From: RGIG4608 sp964534905
Lineage (GTDB): Bacteria > Bacillota > Clostridia > Oscillospirales > CAG-272
Assembly (NCBI GenBank): GCA_964534905.1
Contig: CAZHPZ010000002.1
Span: 14,196-78,195 of the forward strand
Reading direction: 5' to 3'
Length of the DNA stretch: 64,000 nucleotides
Under the pieces are notes generated by a model, which had not been told where the DNA came from, did not search any database, and saw nothing but the letters and a program-made list of their open reading frames with translations. The number at the start of each line of letters is the position of its first letter. Position 1 is the first letter of the stretch. This document shows positions 1 through 8,974 of the stretch, piece by piece. The position numbers and the translations under genes are program-made.

Positions 1-925
1 CGGACACTATTTCTCACAGTCTGTAATTCTCACCGATGAGATATACAACATTCTCGACACAAAATGCCGTGATCTCGCACCCTTGCACACGCCCGCTCAT
101 CTTCAGGGAATCAAGGCTTGTCTCGATATTATGTCGGATACACCTCAGGTTCTCGTATTTGATACGGCGTTCCATCAGACTATGCCCCAAGAGGCTTATA
201 TGTACGGAGTTCCCTACGAGCTTTATGAGGAATACGGCATTCGCCGTTACGGTGCTCACGGCACATCTCACCGCTACGTTGCCGGAGAAATGATCAAAAT
301 TCTCGGCAAGGCCGAAGGCACGAAGATCGTTACCTGCCACCTCGGAAACGGCTCATCAATAAGTGCTGTAAAGGACGGCAAATGCATTGATACATCTATG
401 GGATTCACTCCTCTCGCAGGCGTTCTTATGGGAACACGCTGCGGCGATATGGACCCTGCGGTCGTTCCGTTTATTATGGAAAAGCTTGATCTTACACCGG
501 CAGAGGTAAATAATTATATGAACAAGAAGTGCGGCTTCCTCGGCATTTCCGGTGTTTCTTCCGACTGCCGTGATATAGAGGCTGCAATTCGTGACGGCAA
601 CGAGCGTGCCGCTCTCGCTATTGACATGGTATCTTACCAGATCAAAAAATACATCGGCTCCTACACTGCCGCTATGGGCGGTCTCGACGCGATAGTATTC
701 ACTGCCGGAATCGGCGAAAACACCGCTACTATCAGAAGAAAGTCTCTTGAGGGACTTGAATATCTCGGAATTGAGCTTAACGACGATGTCAACTGCAAGA
801 CATTCGGTTCTTCGGGAATTACAAAGCTTTCTACCGACAATTCAAAGGTTCAGATATATATGATCCCCACGAACGAGGAGCTTATGATCGCACAGGATAC
901 CGAAGCGCTTGTAAAATCAATCTAA
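1..925 (+). CDS. ackA: Acetate kinase, C-terminal part (5' end outside window)
   Basis: Interconverts acetyl phosphate + ADP and acetate + ATP in the cytoplasm, the substrate-level ATP step of fermentation. The frame is open from base 2 with no start in the window, so about the first quarter of a ~400-residue family member is missing. Visible family signatures are AHGTSHRYV, CHLGNGSS, the GTRCGDMDP loop and FTAGIGEN near the end. An internal ATG at 83 lies inside conserved sequence and is not the start. The gene is followed at once by a strong terminator, so it is the last gene of its transcript. pta is not seen and may lie to the left. Confidence 0.97.
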   Translation, partial: GHYFSQSVILTDEIYNILDTKCRDLAPLHTPAHLQGIKACLDIMSDTPQVLVFDTAFHQTMPQEAYMYGVPYELYEEYGIRRYGAHGTSHRYVAGEMIKILGKAEGTKIVTCHLGNGSSISAVKDGKCIDTSMGFTPLAGVLMGTRCGDMDPAVVPFIMEKLDLTPAEVNNYMNKKCGFLGISGVSSDCRDIEAAIRDGNERAALAIDMVSYQIKKYIGSYTAAMGGLDAIVFTAGIGENTATIRRKSLEGLEYLGIELNDDVNCKTFGSSGITKLSTDNSKVQIYMIPTNEELMIAQDTEALVKSI

Positions 926-936
926 CCGTATTTTTC

Positions 937-967
937 AAAGGTTGCTGCCACATGCAGCAACCTTTTT
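937..967 (+). terminator. Rho-independent terminator of ackA
   Basis: A 12-bp perfect stem (AAAGGTTGCTGC pairing with GCAGCAACCTTT) with a 5-nt loop runs into a T-run, 11 bases after the ackA stop. Confidence 0.9.
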
Positions 968-996
968 ATTCTATTATACCATTTTTTTTAACAATT

Positions 997-2040
997 TCAA
1001 TTCCCCGCAAACATTTTATCGCAAAATCTTTCCGTAAATTTTTCTTTGGCATCGAAGTTCATTGCAGATCCGTATATCTCCTCAAGAATAAAATGATATT
1101 TTTTGATTTTTTCGAATTCATTTAAAGCAAGCTCCAACACCTCATCTCTCACTCTTATCGCAGATCTGTACTCGCCTCTGAGCGCGCTTATTTTGTCGAC
1201 ACACAAAAAGCGTTTCATATTGATCACACGTGCTCCGTCCCTCATTCCGTTGCCTATCTCGAATGTCACTCCCGACGATACCATACACAACGCATCAAGC
1301 CTTTCTTTAATTATCGGATGATTTGACAAATGCATATCTATATGCTTTTTCTTCATAGCACGGTATATAGCATCCAAAAGTATATGTGCACTCTCGAAAT
1401 AATCACTCACATCATAATATATTACGGCATTATTGTAATACGTGTCAAAATTACCGAGTCCGCGCATACCGACAGATCGTACAAGCAGGTGCTTTTCTTT
1501 ACCGCTTTCGACAGTCATGCCTTTCGCGAATTTTTCGGCAAACATATCTATTTTTTCTGTCTTGACCGCCGTGCGTATCAGGCTCTCGATATTATTGCTT
1601 ATTGAACGGTAAGCGGACAGATAACGATATGCGTTTTCAAATCCCATTTGCTTTTTGCGGTTTATATCCTCGATTATTTTTCGACTTCCGCGCAGCATAT
1701 CCTCATTCAGAAATTCGCCGAGATTTATCACAGCTTCAACCGCACCTATCATCTTAGGCTCATATATGTGCGGCGCCGTTCCGTCAAGCACGGCAATCGC
1801 GGGCTCCTTTATTATAATTCCGTCAAGCGATGAGGAATCCGACGAGCAATAAATATACCTCACACTCAACCCGTTTTTCTCCGCTCTTTCTGCAATATCC
1901 CTCATAAACCTTGCCTTTCCCGTTCCCGAGCCTCCCTTTATGACATATATCCTATTAAGCTCATCAATATTAAATACACCGTCATAATAAGAGCAGAATC
2001 CGTCCGCAGAATTTGAAGCCGCAAAATATTTTTCTTCCAT
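997..2040 (-). CDS. P-loop ATPase-like protein of unknown role (PRK06851-like)
   Basis: A 347-residue protein of a Firmicutes P-loop family with no settled function. A nucleotide-binding core starts at residue 36 with GGSGTGK, but the residue after the lysine is Ala43 instead of the usual Ser/Thr that coordinates Mg2+. A second P-loop is not apparent. The start is ATG 2040, because GGAGG at 2052-2048 sits 7 bases before it; the upstream TTG at 2046 overlaps that site. It lies downstream of rqcH on the same strand but is separated from it by a hairpin. The family call rests on overall resemblance and the N-terminal motif. Confidence 0.6.
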   Translation of the reverse strand: MEEKYFAASNSADGFCSYYDGVFNIDELNRIYVIKGGSGTGKARFMRDIAERAEKNGLSVRYIYCSSDSSSLDGIIIKEPAIAVLDGTAPHIYEPKMIGAVEAVINLGEFLNEDMLRGSRKIIEDINRKKQMGFENAYRYLSAYRSISNNIESLIRTAVKTEKIDMFAEKFAKGMTVESGKEKHLLVRSVGMRGLGNFDTYYNNAVIYYDVSDYFESAHILLDAIYRAMKKKHIDMHLSNHPIIKERLDALCMVSSGVTFEIGNGMRDGARVINMKRFLCVDKISALRGEYRSAIRVRDEVLELALNEFEKIKKYHFILEEIYGSAMNFDAKEKFTERFCDKMFAGN

Positions 2041-2085
2041 ATCCAATCCTCCATAAAGTTATAACAGTATAAATTTATGAAAAAG

Positions 2086-2113
2086 AAGAGCGATTTGTTA
2101 AAAAATCGCTCTT
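2086..2113 (-). terminator. Terminator hairpin after rqcH
   Basis: An 11-bp inverted repeat (AAGAGCGATTT / AAATCGCTCTT). On the minus strand it is followed by a T-rich run, as expected for the end of rqcH. Confidence 0.75.
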
Positions 2114-2128
2114 TAAACGGATATAAAA

Positions 2129-3892
2129 TTATATTTCTCGAAGTTTTGCTATTTTTTCCGCACACGGCGTTACATAAGCAGTCCAGTTTGTATGATAGAT
2201 TACAAGTCCCGGATTTGCTCCCTGTATCTTTTTCACGTTTTTGGCAAATGTGTAATCAACAGGAACATTTACTCCGCCCTGAAGGCTTGAATAATATGCC
2301 GCAATTTCTGCCGCCTCGGTAAAGCTTTCGCTGTTCGGCTCCTCGCCGTTACAAATCATAACGACGTGGCTTCCCGCCTTATTCTTTATATGGAACCAAT
2401 AATCACTCTTATGTGCCAGATTAAATGTAATATTTTCGTTTTGAATATTATTTTTTCCGCACAGAACGCTGTATCCTTCCGTTGTTCGGAATTTCATATA
2501 CGCAACACTCTTATGCTTTTGCGGAGAGTAATTTTTCATTTTCGAGGCATATCCGGAATTATAAAGCTCATCTCTTATCTCCACAAGATCACTTGCGTTC
2601 TCGGCATGAGAAAGTGCATCAAAAACGGAATATACGTAGCTCAGCTCCTGCTCCGCCTTTTTAATCTGTATGGTTAGCTCACGCTCGGCACTCTTGCATT
2701 TGTTGTATTTCTTATACATTCTCTGTGCGTTTGCGGACGGAGAAAGTCTTGAATCAAGCTCTATTTTGACCATTCCGAAGCTTCCGTCACTTTCATTATA
2801 TGACGAATAATCAACAAGCTCAACCGATTTCATTCCTCGCTCTATCAAATGCAAATTTGAAGTTATGAGGTCGCCGGCCCGCTTATATTCTTCGCCCAGC
2901 TTACAATCCTCAAGCTCACTTCTCTGCTTATCCATTTTCTTAAGCAGACGCGCTTCGGAATTTGTAAGTATCTTAAGAATATCCGTCGCTCTTTGCTTGA
3001 CTCTTACGGCTCTGTCACGACTTTCGAAATACATATCTATCATCTCGGATGGAGATGTGTATTCTCTTATTTCAAGTCCTCTGTAATGAGTTAATTTGCA
3101 AAAGGCATATTCCACCGTTCGCTCACCGTCAAATACTGCCGTCGGAGCGTAAGAATTGTTTTTTATCTCGGAAACTATGTCGCAGAATGATTCAAAAAGC
3201 ATTTCGCATTTACAAGCGGCAAGCGTTGCATCGGCATCACCGCAGGCCCTGTAAGCCATTTCTCGTGCTACTGCACTTGAAATTCCCATATAATTGGATA
3301 TAATAAATTTATCCGCACGCTGATCCGGCAAAGCGTTTTCATAGAGCGAGAAAAATTCTTCCTTATCGGTAAGAATAGGATCCGCTTTATTCTGCTTAGG
3401 CGGAAGCTCATACAGCATACCCGGAAGCACTTGACGCAATGAGCTTGTGGTAAAATCAACAGTTTTGAGAGCGGATATTATTTTTTTATCCGAGTCGAGC
3501 AAAATCAAATTGGAGTATTTTCCCATAAGTTCCGCTACAAGATAACATTTCGTATCAAATCCCATTTCATCTCTCGTATCAAACGAAAGCATTACCGCAC
3601 GCTCAAATCCGAGTTGAACAATATCTGCAAGCTTTGCCCCCTGAAGCCTTTTACGTAACAGAACGCAAAACATCGGGGGATTTTTCGGATTTTCCTTGGC
3701 AATCGATGTAAAGCCCATTCTCGCATTGTTTGAGCCTGCATTTATGAGCAGTCTTTTACCGCCGTGAAGCGATCTTATTTGTATGTGTATTTCATCCCTG
3801 TCGGGCTGATATATTTTTTCAACTCTTGCACCGCAGGACTCGGAAAGTATCTCCGAGGTCACGCAGGCAAGCATTCCAGCATCAAACGCCAT
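2129..3892 (-). CDS. rqcH: Rqc2/NEMF homolog RqcH (NFACT protein), ribosome quality control
   Basis: RqcH binds stalled 50S subunits carrying peptidyl-tRNA and recruits Ala-tRNA to add C-terminal alanine tails that mark the nascent chain for degradation. The 587-residue protein starts MAFDAG, the NFACT-N opening, and has a charged helical middle (about 280-430) and an NFACT-R domain near the end (SDYWFHIKNKAGSHVV). ATG 3892 is chosen over an in-frame start 63 bases upstream: GAGGTG lies 9 bases before it and homologs begin here. The family's Asp97-Arg98 pair, needed for alanine tailing in B. subtilis, reads Glu97-Arg98. Older annotations call this protein fibronectin-binding protein FbpA/YloA. 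Confidence 0.93.
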   Translation of the reverse strand: MAFDAGMLACVTSEILSESCGARVEKIYQPDRDEIHIQIRSLHGGKRLLINAGSNNARMGFTSIAKENPKNPPMFCVLLRKRLQGAKLADIVQLGFERAVMLSFDTRDEMGFDTKCYLVAELMGKYSNLILLDSDKKIISALKTVDFTTSSLRQVLPGMLYELPPKQNKADPILTDKEEFFSLYENALPDQRADKFIISNYMGISSAVAREMAYRACGDADATLAACKCEMLFESFCDIVSEIKNNSYAPTAVFDGERTVEYAFCKLTHYRGLEIREYTSPSEMIDMYFESRDRAVRVKQRATDILKILTNSEARLLKKMDKQRSELEDCKLGEEYKRAGDLITSNLHLIERGMKSVELVDYSSYNESDGSFGMVKIELDSRLSPSANAQRMYKKYNKCKSAERELTIQIKKAEQELSYVYSVFDALSHAENASDLVEIRDELYNSGYASKMKNYSPQKHKSVAYMKFRTTEGYSVLCGKNNIQNENITFNLAHKSDYWFHIKNKAGSHVVMICNGEEPNSESFTEAAEIAAYYSSLQGGVNVPVDYTFAKNVKKIQGANPGLVIYHTNWTAYVTPCAEKIAKLREI

Positions 3893-3959
3893 ATCAAAAA
3901 GCACCTCTTTTTTATAATCGAATATTATTGTAACATATATTTTATTATTTTGCAAGAAA

Positions 3960-3998
3960 AAGCCTCGTTTCTTTTAAGATTTTCTAAAAACGAGGCTT
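3960..3998 (-). terminator. Terminator of the SLH-domain gene
   Basis: An 11-bp stem (AAGCCTCGTTT / AAACGAGGCTT). On the minus strand it runs into TTTTTC directly after the SLH gene stop and before rqcH. Confidence 0.8.
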
Positions 3999-4005
3999 AT
4001 TTTCA

Positions 4006-5298
4006 TTATTCGATTATATCAAGAAGTGCGCAAAGCATTTGTGCAACCGAGGCTCTTGTGATTTCGGAATTAGCGGATATTGCTCCGTTTTCGCTTTCAA
4101 GCAATCCGAGGTCATTAAGAGAATATACTGCATCGTGCGCCCACGCCGGTATATCAGCCCTATCGGAGAAGATCGGCTTTACGGTGGGAACCGAAGCATT
4201 TACAAGCTTACTTATCATGAGCGCTGCCTCCGCTCTCGTTATCGCACGGTTGGGAGCGAAAAGATATTCACCGTTCTCGTCAACCTCCCCCGTAATTATC
4301 CCTCTCTCACGAGCCGCTCTTACATATCCTTTCATTGATTGCGGAATTTCATCATCGTCATCAAATCCCGTATTGGACACCGCTTCGCATTCAGTCATAC
4401 CGATCGTATGCATAAGCATTACCGCAAAGTCAAGTCTCGATACCGATTTGTCGGGCATAAAATAGGTAGCATTGCCTATTTTCGTGCCGTCCATAATTCC
4501 CCTCTCTGTCATAGTCATCGCGGCATGATGTGCCTTATGCCCATTCATATCACTGTATACGATATCGGTTTTTAATTTTTCAACATTCAGGCTGACCCTT
4601 TTCGAGGACGAATAATTTCCGTATTTATCAACGGCAACATATTCAAAGCTATCCTCGCCGAAATATGTGCCTAAGGGCAAATAAGTAAATTCGCCGGTTT
4701 CGGAATCAAGATCTATGACTCCGTTCTTGGCATAAGAGACAATCTCATATCTGAGAGGATCACCATCGGGATCATATGCTCTTATTCTGCCGTAAGCCAT
4801 TACGCTTTGATGTGTGCTGACACTGAATGTTCTCTCATTTTCCGAATCAAGCGTCGGTGCGGAATTCTCGCGTGTGAGGAAAAAGAGATTGCATGTCATT
4901 TCATATTCAGAGTCGTCAACCTTAAATTTAAATTCTGCCTGACGCACGTTACTGCTTGCCGCACGATAATTCAGCAAATCAAGATTGGAGCGTGATATCG
5001 TTTGTCCCTCATTAACAATAATATCTCCGAGGCAGAGGCAACCATCGCTCGATGAGGGTACGGCCGTAATTGTAATTGATGTTAACTGTGAGATATTGAG
5101 GCTTTTTTCAAAATCATCTGCACTGAAAACTATCTTTTCGTTCAAGAGGCCGCTTTTCGCCATTTCATTTCGGGCAGCTATAACGGAAAGTGCATCGGAT
5201 ATATCAAGGGACACATCGTCTTTTCCCTCTTTTATAATACCGACAGCTCCGAGCACAAGAGCCATAATTATTACGGAAAATGTTATAAATCTTTTCAT
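4006..5298 (-). CDS. Secreted surface protein: cadherin-like Ig domain plus C-terminal SLH domains
   Basis: A 430-residue exported protein. Residues about 1-22 form a signal peptide or N-terminal anchor (MKRFITFSVIIMALVLGAVG). A cadherin/Big-type beta-sandwich around 160-245 carries the calcium-style motif DPDGDPL and GEFTYLPLGTYFGEDSFEY. From about 250 to the end come three S-layer homology repeats, recognisable by the repeated F-x(5)-ITRAEAA-type helices. SLH domains bind pyruvylated secondary wall polymer, so the protein should sit on the cell surface. RBS AAGGGG precedes ATG 5298. It is transcribed alone, divergent from the pseudouridine synthase. No enzymatic domain is seen; a structural or adhesive role is inferred. 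Confidence 0.85.
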   Translation of the reverse strand: MKRFITFSVIIMALVLGAVGIIKEGKDDVSLDISDALSVIAARNEMAKSGLLNEKIVFSADDFEKSLNISQLTSITITAVPSSSDGCLCLGDIIVNEGQTISRSNLDLLNYRAASSNVRQAEFKFKVDDSEYEMTCNLFFLTRENSAPTLDSENERTFSVSTHQSVMAYGRIRAYDPDGDPLRYEIVSYAKNGVIDLDSETGEFTYLPLGTYFGEDSFEYVAVDKYGNYSSSKRVSLNVEKLKTDIVYSDMNGHKAHHAAMTMTERGIMDGTKIGNATYFMPDKSVSRLDFAVMLMHTIGMTECEAVSNTGFDDDDEIPQSMKGYVRAARERGIITGEVDENGEYLFAPNRAITRAEAALMISKLVNASVPTVKPIFSDRADIPAWAHDAVYSLNDLGLLESENGAISANSEITRASVAQMLCALLDIIE

Positions 5299-5376
5299 AT
5301 CGTTCCCCTTTAAGCATACATTAACTTATTAAATTATATCTGGGATAAGTTAATTTTATGCAACGAAAAAGAAATA

Positions 5377-5405
5377 TTGTAATTCGCGAAATTATGGTGT
5401 ATAAT
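5377..5405 (+). promoter_or_regulatory. SigA promoter of the RluA-type gene
   Basis: TTGTAA (5377-5382), a 17-bp spacer, TATAAT (5400-5405), 22 bases before the ATG at 5428. Confidence 0.7.
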
Positions 5406-5427
5406 AGTATCATATCGGAGGTGGAAA

Positions 5428-6348
5428 ATGCAATTTGAAAATCAATTTATCGGAATGACCGTAAAGCAGATATTAAAAGAGGAGCTCGGTTTTTCCCGAA
5501 AGGCGATAACCGCTCTAAAGTCACGCAATGACGGTATACTGATAAACGGTTCTCACGCCACCGTAAGAGCAATTATTTCAGAGGGCGATATCCTCTCGAT
5601 AAACTATGATGACACGGAAATATCACAAAAAGCCGCAGTCCTTTCCTCAGTTTTGCCGAATGTAATTTTTGAGGACGATCATATTATCGCCGTAAACAAG
5701 CCTGCCAATATGCCGACACATCAATCACACGGTCATTTCGGTGATACGCTTGCCAATTCACTCGCATACTATTATTCGCAAAAGAGACGTCCCTTCGTTT
5801 TTCGTGCGGCAAATCGCCTTGACAGAAATACAAGCGGAATCGTGCTCATTTCCAAGGACCGTGTTACGGCATCAAAGCTATCCGATGAAATAAAATCCGG
5901 GAAAATACAAAAAACGTATATTGCCGTTCTCGACGGATATTTACCCGAAGATTGCGGCGTAATACATACTTACATAAAAAGAGAAAGTGAAAGCATAATA
6001 ACAAGATGCGTTTGCGACGAAAAGGACGAAGGTGCAAAATACGCCGTTACGAACTACAAGGTACTGAAAAAAGCAAACGGACTTTCGCTCGTGCTTGCAA
6101 TGCCCGTAACGGGACGTACACATCAGCTCAGAGTACATTTTTCAAGCCTCGGCGCACCCATAATCGGAGATGACCTTTACGGCAATCCGTCCGACCTCAT
6201 AGACCGTCACGCGCTTCATGCGCGCTCTCTGTCATTTTCACATCCGCAAAGCGGAGAAAGCATCAATCTGACGGCTCCCCTGCCCGAGGATATGAAAAAA
6301 ATAATTGAAAACAATTTCGGAAAGGATATTGTAATTTATGGAGAATAA
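5428..6348 (+). CDS. RluA-family pseudouridine synthase
   Basis: Converts specific uridines of RNA (23S rRNA for RluD-type members) to pseudouridine. A 306-residue protein with a divergent N-terminal S4-like RNA-binding region (1-75), then the catalytic domain. The signature RLDRNTSG (about 130-137) contains the catalytic Asp, and GRTHQLRVH is the conserved late motif. Start ATG 5428 has GGAGGTG 7 bases upstream. The last 11 bases overlap the next gene, so the two are translationally coupled. Which rRNA or tRNA position it modifies cannot be told from sequence. Confidence 0.92.
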   Translation: MQFENQFIGMTVKQILKEELGFSRKAITALKSRNDGILINGSHATVRAIISEGDILSINYDDTEISQKAAVLSSVLPNVIFEDDHIIAVNKPANMPTHQSHGHFGDTLANSLAYYYSQKRRPFVFRAANRLDRNTSGIVLISKDRVTASKLSDEIKSGKIQKTYIAVLDGYLPEDCGVIHTYIKRESESIITRCVCDEKDEGAKYAVTNYKVLKKANGLSLVLAMPVTGRTHQLRVHFSSLGAPIIGDDLYGNPSDLIDRHALHARSLSFSHPQSGESINLTAPLPEDMKKIIENNFGKDIVIYGE

Positions 6349-7447
6349 AGCAAAGAACAAAATACCACGTGTATCGATAATTCTTTTGATAATTGCAGCC
6401 ATATCGGCTTTGATCTACGTAATTTCCATGATATCGGAGAGTTTTGCCGATTTTTTCAACGGTAAAATATCCACCGTCACAAGAGCTGTTCTTGCTTATA
6501 TTACTAATATTCTTCCGTTTTCACTGGCGGAAATGCTTATAATTGCATTACCGCTTATAATGTTCTTAGTCATTAGATATGCCATTAAAAAATACAGCGA
6601 TTCCTGGCGTGATGTCGGTATATTCTGCGTAAATGCGGTAGCCATTCTCTCAATTATGTTCAGCGTTTTCGTATTTTCCTTCGGAACGGGATATTATACA
6701 TCAACGCTTGACAAAAAGCTTTCTCTTGAAAGGAACGAAATCTCCGCAAAGGGTCTTTCAAGCACCGCAAAATGGTTAATTGAGCACATAAACGATGAGA
6801 TCGACTGCGCCGAGTTTGACGAAAGCGGTTCATCGGTAATGCCATATTCAATTCGGGAAATGAATGAAATATTACTTACGGACTACGAAAGTATCAGTAA
6901 AAAATATGATTTTATTCCGACTCTCAAGTCATATGTAAAGCCCGTTCTCTTAAGCCAGCCGTTAACATACACTCATATATCCGGAGTTTATACCTATATT
7001 ACAGGTGAGGCGAATGTAAACACAAACTGCCCGGATTATTCTATGCCATATACTGCGGCTCACGAGCTTGCTCATCAAAGAGGGATAGCACGCGAGGACG
7101 AGGCTAATTTTGTCGCTTTTTTGGTATGTATGCAGAGCAGCGACGCTTATATCAGATATTGCGGATATCTCAATCTTTGCGAATATGTATTGAATGCATT
7201 ATATTCCGCCGACAAAGAGCTGTGGGAGAGCACATACCGTAATCTTGACAGCCGTGCTCTGCGCGAAATGAACGCATACAGCGAATTTTACGCTCCCTAC
7301 CGTGACAATGTAATCGGAGATATTAGCGGAGCTATAAATGACGCATACCTGCAGGCTAACGGCACGGCGGGAACAAAAAGCTACGGACTTGTCGTGGATC
7401 TTGCGGTTGCATATTTTTATACGAATATCGACAATTCGGCGTCATAA
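6338..7447 (+). CDS. DUF3810 membrane protein with HExxH metallopeptidase-like motif
   Basis: A 369-residue membrane protein with three predicted N-terminal transmembrane helices (about 12-33, 52-80, 93-115), followed by a large domain. This contains AAHELAHQRGIAREDEANF (from 240), a perfect HExxH (His242, Glu243, His246) with a downstream Glu as in zincin peptidases. The family is DUF3810; substrate unknown. It overlaps the pseudouridine synthase by 11 bases. No terminator follows before murA, only a 102-bp gap with a possible TATACT -10 at 7496-7501. Peptidase activity is inferred from the motif alone. Confidence 0.82.
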   Translation: MENKAKNKIPRVSIILLIIAAISALIYVISMISESFADFFNGKISTVTRAVLAYITNILPFSLAEMLIIALPLIMFLVIRYAIKKYSDSWRDVGIFCVNAVAILSIMFSVFVFSFGTGYYTSTLDKKLSLERNEISAKGLSSTAKWLIEHINDEIDCAEFDESGSSVMPYSIREMNEILLTDYESISKKYDFIPTLKSYVKPVLLSQPLTYTHISGVYTYITGEANVNTNCPDYSMPYTAAHELAHQRGIAREDEANFVAFLVCMQSSDAYIRYCGYLNLCEYVLNALYSADKELWESTYRNLDSRALREMNAYSEFYAPYRDNVIGDISGAINDAYLQANGTAGTKSYGLVVDLAVAYFYTNIDNSAS

Positions 7448-7549
7448 AATTTATAAATAATCAAAAAAGCTATTCCATTTTCGGCAGTTGTATGATATAC
7501 TGTTAATATACAAGATGAACTGCCAAATACTTTGTGTGGAGATTTACAT

Positions 7550-8827
7550 ATGGAAAAAATTATTATAAAAGGCGGAAATCCGTTAAACGGCGACGTGTTT
7601 ATCAGTGGAATGAAAAACGCGGCACTTCCCATAATTTTCGCTACTGTTCTTACAGCTGACAAGTGCGTGATAGAAAATATCCCTCGTGTAAGCGATATTA
7701 CAATGTCGTTTGAAATTCTGCGCGCTATGGGAGCAACGGTAAATTATCTCGACGAAACGACCGCCGAAATAGATACGTCATCCCTCAAGGGCGGATGCTC
7801 TCCCTATGACCTTGTATCGCGTATGCGCGGATCAACATATCTTTTGGGTGCTGAGCTCGGCCGCTTCCACCATTCCAAGGTAGGCTTTCCCGGAGGCTGT
7901 AATTTTGGAAAGCGTCCGATAGATATGCACATAAAGGGATTTGAGACTCTCGGAGCCGCCGTTACTCAGGACAATGAATATGTCTATGCCGACGCGGAAA
8001 ACGGACTCGTCGGAGGTCATATCTATTTTGATGTAGTATCCGTTGGCGCAACCGTAAATATTATGCTTGCCGCAACGCTTGCCGAGGGTACCACGATTAT
8101 TGAAAATGTAGCAAGAGAGCCGCACATCGTCGATCTTGCAAACTTTCTTAACACCTGTGGCGCTGACATAAAGGGCGCGGGTACCGGAATAATTAAAATA
8201 AACGGAGTCAAAAAGCTTCACGGATGCACATACGATATCATTCCCGATATGATAGAAGCCGGAACATATATGACCGCCGTCGCCGCAACCGGCGGAGAGG
8301 TAAACATACGCAATATCATTCCCAAGCATCTTGAAATAATATCCACAAAGCTTGTCGAAATGGGAGTTGAGGTAATTCCCTTTGATGATTATATTACGGT
8401 AAAATCCACGGGTGAGCTTAAGCCAACAAATATTCAAACTCTTCCCTATCCCGGATTTCCCACTGATATGCACCCTCAATTTTCAACTCTGCTTTCCATT
8501 GCCGACGGCAAAAGCACGGTTCACGAAACAATATGGCCCAACCGCTTTCAATACATTCGCGAGCTTAAAAAAATGGGGGCGAATATTGAGGTTTGTGAGC
8601 CTATGGCTTACTTTAACGGCGTTAAAAAGCTTCATGGCGCATCACTCTGCTCTGTCGATCTCAGAGCGGGTGCGGCTATAATCATTGCCGGGCTTTGTTC
8701 AGAGGGAAAAACCGAAATAACCGATATATACACAATAGAAAGAGGATATCTTGACATTGTCGGAAAGCTCAAAAGCCTCGGAGCCGATATCGTAAAGATA
8801 TATACAGACGAAAACAGCTTTGCATAA
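7550..8827 (+). CDS. murA: UDP-N-acetylglucosamine 1-carboxyvinyltransferase MurA
   Basis: Transfers enolpyruvate from PEP to UDP-GlcNAc, the first committed step of peptidoglycan synthesis, in the cytoplasm. The 425-residue protein has the usual length and the catalytic loop FPGGCNFGKRPIDMH with Cys117, the residue fosfomycin alkylates; Lys22 and Asn23 of the MKNAALP motif contact UDP-GlcNAc. The start is ATG 7550, preceded by GTGGAG at 8 bases; an in-frame ATG 18 bases upstream is less likely. Bacillota often carry two MurA paralogs, and only this one is in view. A strong terminator ends the gene. Confidence 0.96.
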   Translation: MEKIIIKGGNPLNGDVFISGMKNAALPIIFATVLTADKCVIENIPRVSDITMSFEILRAMGATVNYLDETTAEIDTSSLKGGCSPYDLVSRMRGSTYLLGAELGRFHHSKVGFPGGCNFGKRPIDMHIKGFETLGAAVTQDNEYVYADAENGLVGGHIYFDVVSVGATVNIMLAATLAEGTTIIENVAREPHIVDLANFLNTCGADIKGAGTGIIKINGVKKLHGCTYDIIPDMIEAGTYMTAVAATGGEVNIRNIIPKHLEIISTKLVEMGVEVIPFDDYITVKSTGELKPTNIQTLPYPGFPTDMHPQFSTLLSIADGKSTVHETIWPNRFQYIRELKKMGANIEVCEPMAYFNGVKKLHGASLCSVDLRAGAAIIIAGLCSEGKTEITDIYTIERGYLDIVGKLKSLGADIVKIYTDENSFA

Positions 8828-8832
8828 ATTTT

Positions 8833-8868
8833 AAAACGGTCTGATTTTTTACAAAATCAGACCGTTTT
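8833..8868 (+). terminator. Terminator of murA
   Basis: A 16-bp perfect stem (AAAACGGTCTGATTTT and its complement) with a 4-nt loop, followed by T residues, just after the murA stop. Confidence 0.9.
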
Positions 8869-8881
8869 AGCCTTATTTATG

Positions 8882-8910
8882 TTGACTTTTACAGCAAATT
8901 GTGATAAAAT
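8882..8910 (+). promoter_or_regulatory. SigA promoter for the P-loop kinase gene and ligA
   Basis: TTGACT (8882-8887), a 17-bp spacer, TAAAAT (8905-8910). The leader to the ATG at 8975 is about 58 bases and shows no obvious structure. Confidence 0.75.
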
Positions 8911-8974
8911 AAACAATTGCAGAGTTATATGTCTTCATATACACTTTATATAAAAAATCACAGGAGTTCACAAA

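Noticed and set aside
7832..8479. A 215-codon frame antisense to murA
   Set aside because: Inside murA, without promoter, ribosome site or homology.
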